From the NCBI GenBank assembly GCA_021464415.1, contig CM038466.1, positions 22,321,017-22,385,016 on the forward strand: a stretch of DNA of 64,000 bases, written 5' to 3'. A program made the position numbers and the translations under genes. This document shows positions 47,195-63,529 of the stretch, piece by piece (position 1 is the first letter of the stretch; each line of letters starts with the position of its first letter). This DNA comes from Lonicera japonica (Eukaryota > Streptophyta > Magnoliopsida > Dipsacales > Caprifoliaceae). A model generated the notes under the pieces. The model did not search any database. It saw only the letters and a program-made list of their open reading frames with translations, and was not told where the DNA came from.

Positions 47195-48655
47195 TGAATC
47201 CCTCTAAGTATTTTTGCTCAAAAAAAATGTAAACAAAATAAAATATGGAGAGAAAACTCTTATAGTTTAGCTGTTCATCTAATATAAAAAAAAAAAAAAA
47301 AAAAATAACAAAAAGAGTAAATCTCACTTTTCTTTCCAATACCATTTGAAAAGGGATAGCGTATCCGTGTTGCTTGTTTCTTTAAACCAAGTTTTGTCTT
47401 CAGTTTCTTTAAGTAAGGATAAGTTAACTTAATCCAAACATGACATTTTATTAATGCTTACTAGTTCCCAAAACTAAACTGGGCACTACAGACTAGCAGA
47501 TTAGATTTCTCCAAGTTTTCTCACCTTTGTTCAGTTAACGGCACAATTAGAATTAATGGTGCATTAATCATATTACAAGATAAGAGATTTGTTGAAATAT
47601 TTTCAATCTTTTTTCTATTTTTATTGTAAAGAATTGATTTCAATCAGAGAAAAAACAATAAAAATAAAAACATTTTTCCAAATCACCTTTTTCATCTTTC
47701 AAGTTATCGTAAAAGTTTTCCAACGAAAACAGCTCTTGAAAAGAATAGCAAATTTAGACAGTTAGATTAACACTAAGTGACTCAAATTTTTACAAATATT
47801 TTTTTTCTTTGACAAAATAATTTAAATAGAAACTCTATAAAAAATCTGAACGATTTCCACTAACTTATTAATTGTTCAAATAGAAACTCTATCAAAAATC
47901 TGAAAAAACATATATTATTTGTTCAAATTTATTCATTTCCACAATTTTAGGAACAACACCAAAACACACTACAAAATGAAATGAGATTGATAAGAAATTA
48001 ACGCGAAAATTTATGTTTGTGTTGTTTTTGTATGTAGCGTGTTTTAACATGATGTCGTGTTAATCATGTTTAATCGTGTCAATCACATCTCGTGAGAGAG
48101 GAGATATTGTGTTAAATTATGTCTATTATAATAAAATATTTTTTAACATTTTATGTCGGATTGTAGCTTATTTATACAAATTGTATTTGTGTTAGAAAAA
48201 GGAAAACCTAACAAAATCTTTTACTATATTTTTAGATCTGTCGAATTATACCAAATAAAATATTGACTCCAAAAACACAAATTATCACACATCTACTTAA
48301 AAGTTAGGCAAGTCAAGTAACATGAATATGACAAATGATTTAAGAGTGAACAATAACTATGGGAGAATATAAAAATAAAAAAAATATGTCTAAATAATTT
48401 TAATATTATAAAGTATTCGAATTAATTTTTGCACATATCGATTAATTTTTATATTTAGAATAGTGACCAAGCGCTGATCAAAAAATAATTTTATAGCCGT
48501 CTAAATTTAACCTAAAAAGCTCCCCCATCGAATTCAGCACTGATTCTGGTGAATTACTTGCGGCTGGTTAAAATACGACGTTTCAAATGTAACCACCAAA
48601 ATAATTACATAACGAACAGGGACTAACATCAATGTGCCGCTGTCTCAAAAAAACT
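47195..48655. other. Intergenic DNA upstream of the ARO gene
   Basis: No gene is seen. An A-run lies near 47287-47304. The last few hundred bases should include the ARO promoter, but apart from a TATA box I cannot name elements. Confidence 0.5.
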
Positions 48656-48661
48656 TGCAAG

Positions 48662-48671
48662 ATTATATAAA
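48662..48671 (+). promoter_or_regulatory. TATA box of the ARO gene
   Basis: ATTATATAAA lies 288 bases before the ATG. Transcription would start near 48700, giving a pyrimidine-rich leader of about 260 bases, which is plausible for a plant gene. Confidence 0.5.
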
Positions 48672-48958
48672 CAAGGAGAATGACCTCCCAATGCGTTGTA
48701 AAACCCGTCGATTCTGTGAGAAAGAAGAAGTTACGTCCCTCTCTATCTCCATTGCCAACACCTTCATCAATTCATTCACATAAACACCGCCATATCCATT
48801 CCCCCTCTCTTCGCCAACCTTCCGTTATACTCAACTCAAATCCCTCTCTGTGATTTTCTCACCAATGGAGTTTTTTTTTTTAGGAGCTAAAATTTCAGTT
48901 TGACTTCTTTGTTGATCTAATCTGAATTTTTTTTAGTACCCAATCTAAGTTCACTCCA

Positions 48959-51208
48959 ATGGCGGAGATAGTAAAACAAATCTTAGCTAGACCGATTCAA
49001 TTAGCAGACCAAGTCACCAAAACCGCCGACGAAGCCTCCTTACAGAAACAAGACTGCACAGACCTCAAATCCAAGGCCGAGAAACTCTCCGCCCTCCTCC
49101 GACAAGCCGCGCGTGCCAGCAGCGATCTGTACGAACGACCCACCCGCCGAATCATCGACGACACGGAACAGGTCCTCGACAAGGCCTTGCACCTCGTACA
49201 AAAATGCAGAGCCAACGGCCTAATCAAGAGAGTTTTTACTATTATCCCTGCTGCCGCATTTAGGAAAATGTCTGCCCAGTTGGAAAATTCTATTGGAGAT
49301 GTTTCTTGGCTGCTTCGGGTGTCGGCTCCGGCGGATAGTAGGGCTGATGAGTACTTGGGGCTGCCGCCGATTGCGGCGAACGAGCCAATTTTGTGCCTGA
49401 TTTGGGAACAGATTGCGATTTTGTATACTGGGTCGCTTGAGGACCGATCTGATGCTGCTGCCTCTTTGGCTTCGCTTGCTAGGGATAATGATCGCTACGG
49501 CAAGCTCATCATCGAAGAAGGTAGTGTGACAAAATTTGGGCTTCCATTTGACTTAATTTTGAGGAATGCTACTGCTACACGTAGTTACATTCACAAATTG
49601 TTATACAAACTGGCCTGGTACCGATTAGATAAAAAGTTAAATGGCAAATCTCCGCAACGTTATTTGATTTGATTGTTTGAACTGATGACTGATGTGATAC
49701 ATTTAATGTTTTGTTTGTCTTTCCTTTTTTCTGGTGTCCAGTAAGTTTGCATAAAAAATTGTGCAGAAATTGAGTATGTTTAACATTGCTCTTATTTTTA
49801 TTTTACAGGTGGGGTTGGGCCGCTGTTGAAATTAGTGAAAGAAGGTAAAATGGAAGGTCAAGAGAATGCTGCGAGGGCAATTGGGTTACTGGGTCGTGAC
49901 CCGGAGAGCGTTGAACATATGATTCATGCTGGTGCCTGCTCAGTGTTCGCTAAAATGCTCAAAGAAGGGCCAATGAAAGTTCAGGCAGTTGTGGCCTGGG
50001 CTGTTTCGGAGCTCGTTGAGCATTACCCCAAATGCCAGGATCTGTTCTTGCAGCACAACATAATACGTTTACTCGTTGGTCATCTTGCGTTCGAGACTGT
50101 TCAAGAGCACAGCAAGTATGCTATTGCTAGCAACAAAGCTACTTCGATACACGCGGTTGTGTTGGCGAGTAATAACTCGAATGTTAATAATGCCAAAAAG
50201 CCTAATGAGGATGACGATAAGCCTCACCAAATGCAGCATCCGATCGGGTTTAAGCAGCCTAATCGAATGCATAGTGTGGTTACTAATACCATGGCTATGA
50301 ATGGCCAATCGAAGCAGCCCCCATTGCAGAGCAATGGGGGAACGGGAACTCAACCCAATCATGTCAATAACAATGCCGCACAAAATCACTTGAATCACCG
50401 CCGCCAACAAAGCTTTTCGGCTACAAGCATCAAGGGGAGGGAGTTGGAAGATCCAGCCACGAAGGCCTATATGAAGAAAATGGCTGCAAGAGCCCTTTGG
50501 CACCTTGCTAAAGGGAACTCGCCCATTTGCCGTAGCATAACAGAATCCAGAGCGCTTTTATGCTTTGCAGTGCTACTAGAGAAAGGACCAGAAGATGTTA
50601 AGTACAACTCAGCCATGGCATTAATGGAGATCACGGCTGTTGCTGAGCACAACGCCGAGTTGAGAAGAGCGGCATTCAAGCCCAATTCGTCGGCTTGCAA
50701 AGCCGTTATTGACCAATTGTTGAACATCATAGAGAAGGCCGATTCGGAGCTACTAATCCCATGTGTTAAGGCTATTGGGAACTTGGCTAGGACTTTTAAG
50801 GCAACGGAAACAAGAATGATATGCCCGTTGGTTCGATTACTTGATGAAAGAGAGGCACATATTTCGAGAGAAGCAGCCATTGCTCTCACAAAGTTCGCTT
50901 GTACCGAAAATTATCTCCATTTAGACCACTGCAAGGCTATTATAAGTGCTGGGGGTACTAAGCACCTAATTCAGCTCGTTTATTTTGGTGAGCAAATTGT
51001 TCAAACTTCAGCTGTAGTGCTTTTGTGTTACATTGCTCTGCATGTACCTGATAGTGAAGAACTTGCACAAGCTGAGGTGCTAACTGTGCTTGAATGGGCA
51101 TCAAAGCAAGCAAATTTGATTCAAGATGAAAAGGTAGAGAGTTCATTACAAGAGGCTAAAAGTAGGTTGGAGCTTTATCAATCAAGAGGTTCGAGGGGAT
51201 TTCATTGA
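48959..51208 (+). CDS. ARO2: ARMADILLO REPEAT ONLY (ARO) protein, two exons (48959-49520, 49809-51208)
   Basis: Exon 1 (562 nt) and exon 2 (1,400 nt) join to a 653-residue protein ending in SRLELYQSRGSRGFH, the family's usual end and length. The intron is GTAGTG...TTTTACAG (49521-49808), splitting the Gly codon at residue 188. The N-terminal helical domain starts MAEIVKQILARPIQLADQVT and contains YERPTRRIIDDTEQVLDKAL and ENSIGDVSWLLRVSA. Armadillo repeats follow (GQENAARAIGLLGRDPESVE, EREAHISREAAIALTKFACT). A low-complexity Asn/Gln/His linker lies at about residues 294-400. ARO proteins are known to confine Rho-of-plants signalling at growing tips of pollen tubes, root hairs and trichomes. 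No signal peptide or membrane segment is seen. The paralogue name rests on gene order, since Arabidopsis ARO2 neighbours FNR1 as I recall; the family call is firm, the number less so. Confidence 0.95.
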
Positions 51209-51492
51209 TTTTTTGAGGGAAGATCGTAGAATTGTTTGTTGGGTGAGAAAGAAATTGTTTCTCTGTTTGTTATTCTTATGGAGTGTACATAAGATTAGTT
51301 GTGTAGAGGAATCCCCATTGTTACCATTCTTGTTTTTCTTCTTGATTTTCTTGGTTAACTTCATTTCCAGTTGTACTAGCACTTTCTACCCCAGAAAAAA
51401 AGTGCGTTAATTGAACTGGGAACATCTCTAATTTCACGACGAGCTGGAAGTTTTTATTTGTATTACTGTAATCTTGTCTGTCTATTACACTT

Positions 51493-51498
51493 AATAAA
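51493..51498 (+). terminator. Polyadenylation signal of the ARO gene
   Basis: AATAAA occurs 285 bases after the stop codon, after T-rich DNA containing TTGT motifs, as expected for a plant 3' end. No other AATAAA lies closer to the stop. Confidence 0.5.
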
Positions 51499-51499
51499 A

Positions 51500-53100
51500 A
51501 ATTTCATGGAATATTTAGCAAATTAACATAAAAATGCATCACATGTCTCTAACATGTGCTTAAGGCATTTTCATTAGGTGTGAGCAAATGTGAACACTAT
51601 CCATGATACCCCATTTCTTTATGTACGTTCTTTACCATGGTGATCACCACATATGCCAATAAGAAATTCAGGGTCAACTACAGAATAATCTTTTGACAAA
51701 AGGAGATCATTTAGGGATCACTTGTAGTACTGGAAAGCAATTCTCTTTGTTGAGGTAGTAGCACTCCACTTTTTGATGTTCAAGAAGAATTTCTTTTCCC
51801 ACCTCAATACTTCCTAACCTTTCCACCTACCTAAAACTAAAAATCTTTCACAATACCAGTCATTTGAAATGCATCTTTATGAGAAATCTCTTTTTCAAAT
51901 CTGAATTTATTGTTCAAAGTAAAATGGAACTGAGTAATTTAAGTTAAGAAAAAAGGCTTTATAAATTGGATTATATATATATATATATATGCAGGATTTA
52001 GAAAAGGAGATCTTTCTCCTCCGGGGTGTGGGTAAGGAATACCGCTCTCGTTAAATTAACAAATATAAATTTTTTATTTAAAAAAAAATGGTTAGTGTAT
52101 TTAAATGAATTCTCACTTGAAAGTGAAAAATATCAAAAAAATAATAAATAATTGTTGTGCTAGAGGAGTCTAGATCTTAAAAAGACCCTTAATTATAATA
52201 GAATATTAATTGCCTCTACCTACAATTGCAAAAAAATATCAGAACGCATATAATTTCCTATTTCATTTCTTTGAGTCATAATAAGAATCTGAATAGCTGT
52301 AGTTGCTTAGAGAGGACAAAATTAATTCAATGTGGGGGGATCATAGAAAGGTCTAGAAACTATAGACAACAGTTGTGGATTCCCAATTTTAAATATAAAA
52401 CAAAAAGGGAGATACAACTGGCTCATAATATATATATATATATAACATAACATGTTCACCATGATTAGAGTAATGACAAACAAACTTTTCAATATATATA
52501 TATTTTTTATAATATTGGCAAATTTGTTAGATGCTCCTTAAAACTATTGTTTTTTGTCACATGGATTCTGTTAGTTCAAGTCTTCTAATTATTTAGATCC
52601 ATTAGTTATTGAGTTACCTGCTAATTGGAGATGAGTCCAATCCCTTATTCTTTATCCTTTCACGTTAGGCAACAAGACTTTATTATTTTTATTTTAAATT
52701 TGAAAAATATAAAATATATTAATTTTAATATAATTAATTATTATAAATAAAATATTTTTGTTATCGTGAGAATTTGACATGTTGGGACATTTTCAAAAAG
52801 AATTAATGAAAATTTTAATTTGAAATGGCCTCCTTTTATCATCATCTGATTGGGCCCGGATAGCTAGTTGGACATTTATTGGATTGGGCTTAACCAAAAT
52901 TTTTGGCTTAGATCAATTATTTTGAGTGGATAAAGGCCTAGCTCAACTTCTTCCGGATTTTCAATATCATATATATTTTACAATATTTTTATCCGAAGGA
53001 AAACTATTGGATAAGTCAACCGAATAGCGTAACGTGTAAGCACCGAGGTTGGCTCAGTGATAGTAACACTGGAATTAACTGGGCGTTCGACTGAGAGGTC
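51500..53100. other. Intergenic DNA between ARO and FNR
   Basis: No gene is seen. TA tracts lie at 51973-51990 and 52427-52443. A segment at 53044-53100 (TTGGCTCAGTGATAGTAA, later GCGTTCGACTGAG) resembles the A and B boxes of a tRNA-derived SINE. The MITE at 53105 abuts it. Confidence 0.5.
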
Positions 53101-53104
53101 TTCA
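53044..53104 (+). mobile_element. SINE-like head fragment
   Basis: TTGGCTCAGTGATAG matches the pol III A box well and GTTCGACTGAG resembles a B box, about 30 bases apart. No tail is visible; the right side is taken by a MITE. Confidence 0.3.
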
Positions 53105-53335
53105 GGTCCGTTTGATAATAATATAAAAAACGAAAACAATTGATTTTTGTGAGAAGTTAGAAAATAAGTTGAAACATATAGCAAGATGGTTTCTCTTTTT
53201 TTTTTTTTTTTTTTTTTGTTGCTTTTTCCATGGAATGAGAATGAGATAGACTGTATCTTATTACATGATTCAACTTATTTTTTAATTTTTTATCTAAATT
53301 AAATATTTTTTTTTATTTTGTTATTAAATGGAGTC
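53105..53335. mobile_element. Degenerate Tourist-like MITE upstream of FNR
   Basis: The left end GGTCCGTTTGATAATAATA and the right end, inverted, GACTCCATTTAATAACAAA belong to the family at 7320. Internal 'gtgagaagttagaaaataag' is shared. The flanks are TCA and TTA, so the duplication is not exact. It lies about 470 bases before the FNR start codon. Confidence 0.6.
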
Positions 53336-53737
53336 TTAACTTATAAATCTTCGATTTCTTTCAAGTAAAATACTTTATAACCCATTGTTTTGTTTTTTGA
53401 TGTAGACTTGCATTCAAGGGTCTCATACAAGTTTACATTGATTATTTTATTAGGCATTGAATATCCCATGCTTTGGCACAATTGGACACTAAAATTAAAA
53501 AAGCTTCATTTTACAGTGAAAGAATAATGAAAAATCAGATGCAAGTGTATGGCCAAAGAAAAAGACCAGAGGTTGAAATTGATACTTAGAGAGTGAATAG
53601 ACTATTACAAAATTTTCTTATCCCAATACCTACCACTGCATTTGCCTTTGAAATCTCCTCCACACAATTCATAATCCACTCTTCACCCTCACAAAAAAAA
53701 AAATATCCTCAAAGCTATACTGAAATAATGTCTCGCA

Positions 53738-53744
53738 TATATAA
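53738..53744 (+). promoter_or_regulatory. Possible TATA box of the FNR gene
   Basis: TATATAA lies 57 bases before the ATG and is followed by a CT-rich tract (CTTCTCTCTCTTTTTCG). That would make a short pyrimidine-rich leader, common for photosynthesis genes. An earlier start cannot be excluded. Confidence 0.4.
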
Positions 53745-53800
53745 CAACACCTTCTCTCTCTTTTTCGATCTCTTCTTCACACTAATCTTATTTTACAACC

Positions 53801-57463
<3,663 letters not shown>

Positions 57464-58036
57464 TTGGTTGTTTTTCTTGTACAAATATATATAATTCTCT
57501 TCTTGAAGCTGATATATCTTTTTTGTGTTTTTCTCTGCATTGTGTAGATAAGTACCCATATTTGTAATTCTTTTTCCTTTTTTTTTTTTTTTATTTCATC
57601 ATTTTCCTTTAAAAAGACGAATGTATTGTCCTGGCCTCTCTGCAAATTTTGTTTTTGAGGAGATGAATCTTAAAAAAAAAAATAGTTCAAATGAATATCG
57701 ATCTATCTATATGTCCTCGTATATACCAGCGATGCATGCTCCAATAAGACTAATGGTGCGATATGATTTTTACAACCATATAATAAGCCACGATGTATCT
57801 CTTTGAATATCAAATTTAGAGAACTGTAAATTAATCTCTGAAAATTATTTATTATTCTTTTCACACTCTATCTATTAATGATTTGCTGAGGTCCAACTTC
57901 AAACTTGAACATGATGAATGAAATTATTAAACCAAATTATATATGAGATATGTTTATTGGTGCATGGGTGGGTCCCGTTGAAAATGGAAAACATTAATTA
58001 ATGCATTTTATAATATTTATTAGGGGCTCTTTTTTT
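57464..58036. other. FNR 3' flank and spacer
   Basis: A T-run lies at about 57576-57592, after the probable 3' untranslated region. I do not see a clean AATAAA. No further gene. Confidence 0.5.
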
Positions 58037-60531
58037 AAAGGACAAATCTCTTACTCTCTTTCTAACAAAGGACATTCTATTTTTAGACTTAATTTAAAGG
58101 ACAACTTTTTAACAAAGGACAAAATGAAATAAAATTAATCAAAAATAAGAATTAAACAAATTTCCAACAGTACCCTTATATTAACTGTAAAAACAAAAAT
58201 TAGAAAAAAATATATAAAAAATGATTTATCAAAAACAAATATTTAGAAATAAATCTCAATCAACAAAGATTTGAAATTTGAAAGTTAGTTTAATTTAGAT
58301 TCAACAAAATGATAAGAAAAGAAATTTAAAACTTATCAACAACATTGAATTTATTCAAACATAATAAACAGCAATGAAGATAACTCTAATATATTTGATA
58401 TGATTACATAGTACACAAATAGACATTTTACGCGCAAGCAGGAAATATTGAACATAAAGATCACACTTTCTGCAAAAACAAAACATGAATAAAAAAATAA
58501 AAAATGCAAACTAGAATATACACAATTTACATAGATAGCAACAATAATCAAAGGAACAATCCATATCATAAACACTATACCTGACAATCCAATATTTGAG
58601 TAAAAGGACAATAATGGATATATTGATCTCCATGGTGAGAAATAATGGTACAAAGAAATGGAGAGCTAATATCCTTCTAATTATAAAATGCGAGCGTAAG
58701 AATTGTTGTCAATAAATATAAAAGTTGCTCTCTAAATCAAAAAAGAAAATAAAACAATATTGGCGATTATGCCAAGGAACACACAATGAGGATGAAGAAA
58801 ATTAACTACTAGGAAACATACATGAGGGAGTGTGTATATCTCTTTAAACATGGGACAACTAAAACCAAGGTAGTTAATTTAAAATGGGCTATCATAAAGT
58901 TAAAATATAAGAAGCCCAATAAGTCATAATACACAATATCACGTTGCAATATATGGATCAAAATGAATATAATAATAAATTTTTAATTAATTATTCTTTT
59001 ATCCCATTAGAATAGACTAAAACTATACCACCACTATAGGTGATATTATTTTATCCCGTGATTGCTAACAAAACGAATATAATAATAATAATAATTTTTT
59101 AATTAATTTATTTCGACATTCTTTTTTATCCCCTTTAGATAATCAAATTGATTAATAAAAAATTTCGACCACCCAAATCACATTAACTAAACTAATAAAA
59201 TTCATTTATCGTATAATATGGTATTTTTATTTTTTCATTATTAAATGAAGGTATTTATAAGAAATTTTAATTTTATAAAAAATAAAATTTACATTATACT
59301 TTGAAACTATACTTAATGCCTAGTTTGTAAATATTGTATATAATATATAACCTTTTCCCTGGAAGAGTTTTTTTACAAATCTTATTTATAAATAGAAGAA
59401 CCGCATTAGCAAAAAATAAATATTTTAGTGAACAACAATTAAAATGGCATCTATTTTAAAAACAAAAGCAAGTTGTGTTATATAATATCCGAACTTGTAA
59501 TTCGGGACTATATCAAATGCAAAGTTTATTAAATCTTTGTCCGACTAATTATTATCCTGTCTGATCTTGCTTAATCCTTATTTGACTAATTCATTTCCTA
59601 TCATATCCCACATAATTACTTCTCGACTAATTCCAACTCTTATCCTGTCATATTCTACCTCCTTATTCGGCGAACCAAACGTACCTCAATAGTTTATGTT
59701 AATAAAAGATTGTGGAATATTTTGAACAAAATATAAAGTTTATTACATAATTTGTTGGATAGTGATAAGTTAAGAAAAATTGTATTCATGTAATCTTCTA
59801 TTAAATCACTTTGTGTAAATTAGTCTTAAAGCACACTCTTCACTTTATAATAATAAGTCTAACTAAGTTGAAACTAAAACAGACGCATTGTTAATCTGGA
59901 GGTGAACAATAACAACATATAATATGTCTAAAAAATGCCATGTGTCCTTTAAAAATCATCTAATCACGTGTTATTTAAAAATGTAATTTAATATGTCTGC
60001 AAGAATTTTTTTAAAAAAAAATTAACTTAATATATCTAGCAGAAAATTGAAAAGATATATGTGACTTAATATGTCTAACAGAAAATTAAAAAGTGCAACT
60101 TAATATGTCTGCCTGAAAATTAATTAGAAGAACATAATTTAATATTTCTATCATAAAATTAATTAGAAGATCATAATTTAATATGTCTCTTAGACATATT
60201 TGCAGTTTCAGTCTCATAATACATATGCTTAGTTTAAGACATTTTCTTCCTTTGACTTTTCTTGAATAATTCTTACATTATCTTCTTGTTTGATTTTCCT
60301 TTGATATGCGTTTGAATTAGTTTCAATTTATTTTTATTGAATTAATTCCGAATTTAATTATAAATCTATTTTCTTGTATTTATCTTTAAGAAGGATGATA
60401 TTGGAATTCAACTTAATTAATTGAAATAATTAAATAATTAGTATTTTGTCCTCTGTTAAAAATTTGTCCTTTAAACTAATGATTTTAAATGAATGTCCTT
60501 TATTATAAACATTATTTTTGTAATGTCCTTT
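58037..60531. mobile_element. Inverted-repeat element with AAAGGACA arms
   Basis: The left arm (58037-58135) contains AAAGGACA or AAGGACAA four times, with a 3' block AACTTTTTAACAAAGGACAA. The right arm (60444-60531) is its inverted counterpart (TTGTCCTCTGTTAAAAATTT, then TGTCCTTT three more times). The arms are about 90-100 bp and flank 2.3 kb without a recognisable transposase. Near the right arm is a tandem array (59925-60205). Long arms with repeated motifs suggest a non-autonomous MULE-like or fold-back element. Exact ends and target duplication were not resolved. Confidence 0.55.
59925..60205. repeat. TAATATGTCT degenerate tandem array
   Basis: The core (T)TAATATGTCT(aa/gc)CAGAAAATT recurs about eight times at 30-45 bp spacing, with ATAATTTAATATxTCT variants. 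It ends in a small palindrome, ATGTCTCTTAGACAT. Confidence 0.7.
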
Positions 60532-61380
60532 ATTATTATTTTCTATATTTATTTTACTCTACTAAAATTTAGTACATTGTTAATATATTGTTTTTTTTTT
60601 TTGTTTTTTTCCAACTCTTATCAGGAATGGAAAAATATTTTAATTCATTTTTTAAATATTGACTATGCCTTGAGACGACGAAATAGTTTAATTTTTGGGA
60701 TGAAATGTTGTACATGAATAGTGTTAATTGTAAAGCAATCCTAATATTTATGTAAAGTTTAAAATATTTCTTTTCCCAGTGCTCTCTGTCTAGTTTATAT
60801 AATTTCGATGGTTGGTTCTTTAAGCCCAAATTTTTTATTTTTTTTTTATTATTATCGTGCCTTTGTGGCTTTCTCACGGAAGTAGAGTTCATGTCCCTCT
60901 ATTTTTTTTTTGTTGTACGCCAGCGAGTCTGGGCTTTTCAAACTCGCTTTACCCTTTTATTTTAATAAAATAATGCTCTAATGCCCTGATTTTTCAGGAA
61001 CTTGAGTTTCTTCCAAAAAAAAAAAGTTGGAATAAACATGAGTAAATTTGGTGAATTATTAACTTATTGGAAAATACTTTTCTTATTTATGATTCTTACC
61101 ATTTATTTTTACTTAGTGTATTACATGGGTAGTATTTTTGTTGTATTTTTTGAGGGTACAATCCATGTAACATATGCTAATAAGAATATGTGGTAAGAAT
61201 ACTTAGAAAGTGTAGCAATGCCCTCTAACTTATTACTCATCATTTTCCTAACTTAGGGATTGCTTGTTTTCGTCTCTTAAGTTTGAATGGCTGGTCTATT
61301 AAGATATTTTAATTTTATTTGATTGGTTTAAAAATTCAGATCGGATTATTTGTTTCACCTCTTAAAAAAAATAAGAGGTA
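60532..61380. other. Spacer or intron-like DNA before the CACTA exons
   Basis: No gene is seen. The stretch 60840-60975 (CTTTGTGGCTTTCTCACGG, later CGCTTTACCC and TAATAAAATAATG) looks like the tail of a LINE or SINE but has no clear tail or duplication. Part of this region may be intron of the CACTA gene. Confidence 0.4.
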
Positions 61381-61385
61381 ACATT

Positions 61386-62687
61386 ACCTCATAAATTTGA
61401 AAACTTAGCATCACAAAATCCTAAGACAGCTGAGGACGGTTATAGTCGCGATGACATATATGCTCAAGTTATGGGACCTGAAGTCGAACGAAGAGAGATT
61501 GAAAGACAACATCAACAAGAACTTCATAGAATTCGACAAGAGATAGAGGCTAATTTTGAGAGGAAGCAAGTAGAGATAGAGCGACAAATTCATTCGGCAA
61601 TGGAAGCATAAATGGAAAATTAATTTCAAGAAAAAGTAATTGCTATGCAAGCTGAGATTGAGAATAAGATCCAAGAAAAAATGCAAGAGAAGTTTGAGGC
61701 TTATGTTCGTGGCTTCGTGCTATGGGATTTTCGACGCAATCTCCACAAGATTTATCATCAGGCACCGGACAGGTTTGCTTCTATTAATCAATGAATCGTA
61801 CGTGAATATATGAATTATTTAATTTTTCTGGAGTTGGTATAAACTTTATTTTGTTCTTAACACTAAATAGGTTCATGATGAATTAAGTATTGAATGCCCA
61901 ATTGAATGCCTTACACGATCACGACAGCAACAAGATAAACAACCCCAAAAACCAATACAATGTAAACCTAAGGCTCAACAAGTGCAGAAACAAAATCAAC
62001 CTCAAATCATTTCGCGCTCTCAATTACTTAACTATCGCGAGGTTAGTTAGTTTTCCTTACACCATTCACCTTATGAATCTTTGACAGCTTATGTATTTTC
62101 ACCTCTCATAAGTGATTGTATCATTTATAAACTACTGTGTATATGAATATATTGTATCCAAAAATATGTTTGTGTATAAATATAATGTCTATATATATAG
62201 TAATGGGAATTTTTATTTTACATAAATTGGAATTATTTAAAGCGGGGGAGTGATTAACTGTTAAATTTGGGGTCGCTAACTCATGCATGGTTTGAGATTA
62301 ATAAAGCCTGAGAAATTATAGTCTAGGTGTTACTAAATAATAAAGGTGAAATGCGAGATATTAGAAAAAACGTTTAACCTTAATTTATTATGCGTTTGTT
62401 TTTAATGTTCCTTTAGATTTAGATTACATTGTGACCCTTACTAGACTTTGGGTTCTGTATATATTAAAATTGGGATATTGAGTACCAACTTGAGACTTGG
62501 GCAAAAATAGATTAAGGGACAAAAATATGATTATCTCTTTTTTTCCTTAAAAAGAGTGGACAGTAGTTTAATGTAGAAGCATTTTATGAGAGTTTAATGG
62601 TTAATTATGAAATGACATTTAAATAACCTCACGATTTTATCCTACATTTTATTTCAGGATCGCATGGTGAAAAAGGCAAGAAAGTAG
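61386..62687 (+). pseudogene. Ptta/En/Spm-type transposon protein, C-terminal exons (broken)
   Basis: The first visible exon, ending at 61772, contains NLASQNPKTAEDGYSRDDIY and AQVMGPE, then a charged coiled coil (RREIERQHQQELHRIRQEIE). Two stops near 61610-61625 and a one-base shift near 61718 break it; past the shift it reads MGFSTQSPQDLSSGTGQ. A second exon (61871-62041) gives VHDELSIECPIECLTRSR, then a Gln/Lys-rich segment. A short last exon (62658-62687) gives DRMVKKARK and stop. The junctions fit AG/GT rules at phase 0. The match to the plant Ptta/En/Spm family tail is by recall of the DIYAQVMG motif. Confidence 0.7.
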
Positions 62688-63099
62688 GCTCCATGACATG
62701 TAGTAAGGTCCAATTTACCTTGTCTAACTTCTTTTTAGTTTTGGCACGCATAAGTTTTTAATCTTATTTGTTTCTTATTATTCAGGTTTGCATTTGGCAA
62801 GAATGCTAGGTCACCATTGAAGACTTTATTTTTATAAAAGAATTTGTTGGAACTTTTTTTATTTTGAAGACATTTGTTCTTATTGGATATTATCAATTCT
62901 GTGTTGTTTCTTAAGATATTTGATTTGGACCTTGAAATTGTGACTTTTGTTTAGATTTCGGATCTTGTTTTGAAGATTGAATATATCTTTTATCTTAACT
63001 GAATTGTCATAGGCTTATTTAATGTTGTGATATGTTTTCTATAGTTGTAATGGCTTCTACTCTTTAGATATAAATGTATTCATATTTCCAGCCAAGATC

Positions 63100-63529
63100 A
63101 GTTGTCATTAGCCAAAGGTAATTGTAATTGGAGGGAATTTTTTATCTTAAAACAAAGTTGCGACGTTTTTAACAAATGACGTCTAAAATTAAGGAAGTTA
63201 TAAATGGCGGAAAAGTTTGTTGTTCAAAATTAGTTTTAAGGCGTTTCTTAAAAACGTCGCTAAATTTGCGCCAATTTTTTTGGAGGGAAATTCACGACAT
63301 CTACCGTAAATGTCGCATTTTATGACAAATTGTTAGCCATACAACGTCACTTGATAAATGACGCAAAAATTGTCGCAAAATAACTTCCCGGCATTTCTAA
63401 CAAGCGTCGCAAATTTGCGACTATGGATAAGACGACATTTGGCAAAAATGCCGCACAAACGTTGTGATAGGATTTCGAGACGTTTATTTTACTTATCACA
63501 ACATTTTAAGAATGCCACCATATCCACCG
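63100..63529. repeat. CACTA subterminal repeat zone
   Basis: Short blocks such as GCGACGTTTTTAAC, AAAAACGTCGC, AAATGTCGCATTT, CAAGCGTCGCAAATTTGCGA and AAATGCCGCA recur in direct and inverted form. Their density rises towards the terminus at 63541. A small plus-strand frame here (63358-63600) is an artefact. Confidence 0.75.

Noticed and set aside
49997..51146. Minus-strand and other-frame open frames over the ARO exon 2
   Set aside because: They are shadows of the strongly supported ARO coding frame.
52855..52925. tRNA-like GGATAGCTAGTTGG
   Set aside because: It lacks a B box and a cloverleaf partner within reach; probably chance similarity.
58351..58653. Minus-strand 100-codon frame in the AAAGGACA element
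   Set aside because: It is hydrophobic and Tyr/Ile-rich from AT-rich DNA, with no transposase motif.
60840..60975. LINE or SINE 3' tail
   Set aside because: The text resembles a plant LINE tail ending in TAATAAAAT, but there is no coding region, clean tail or duplication to support it.
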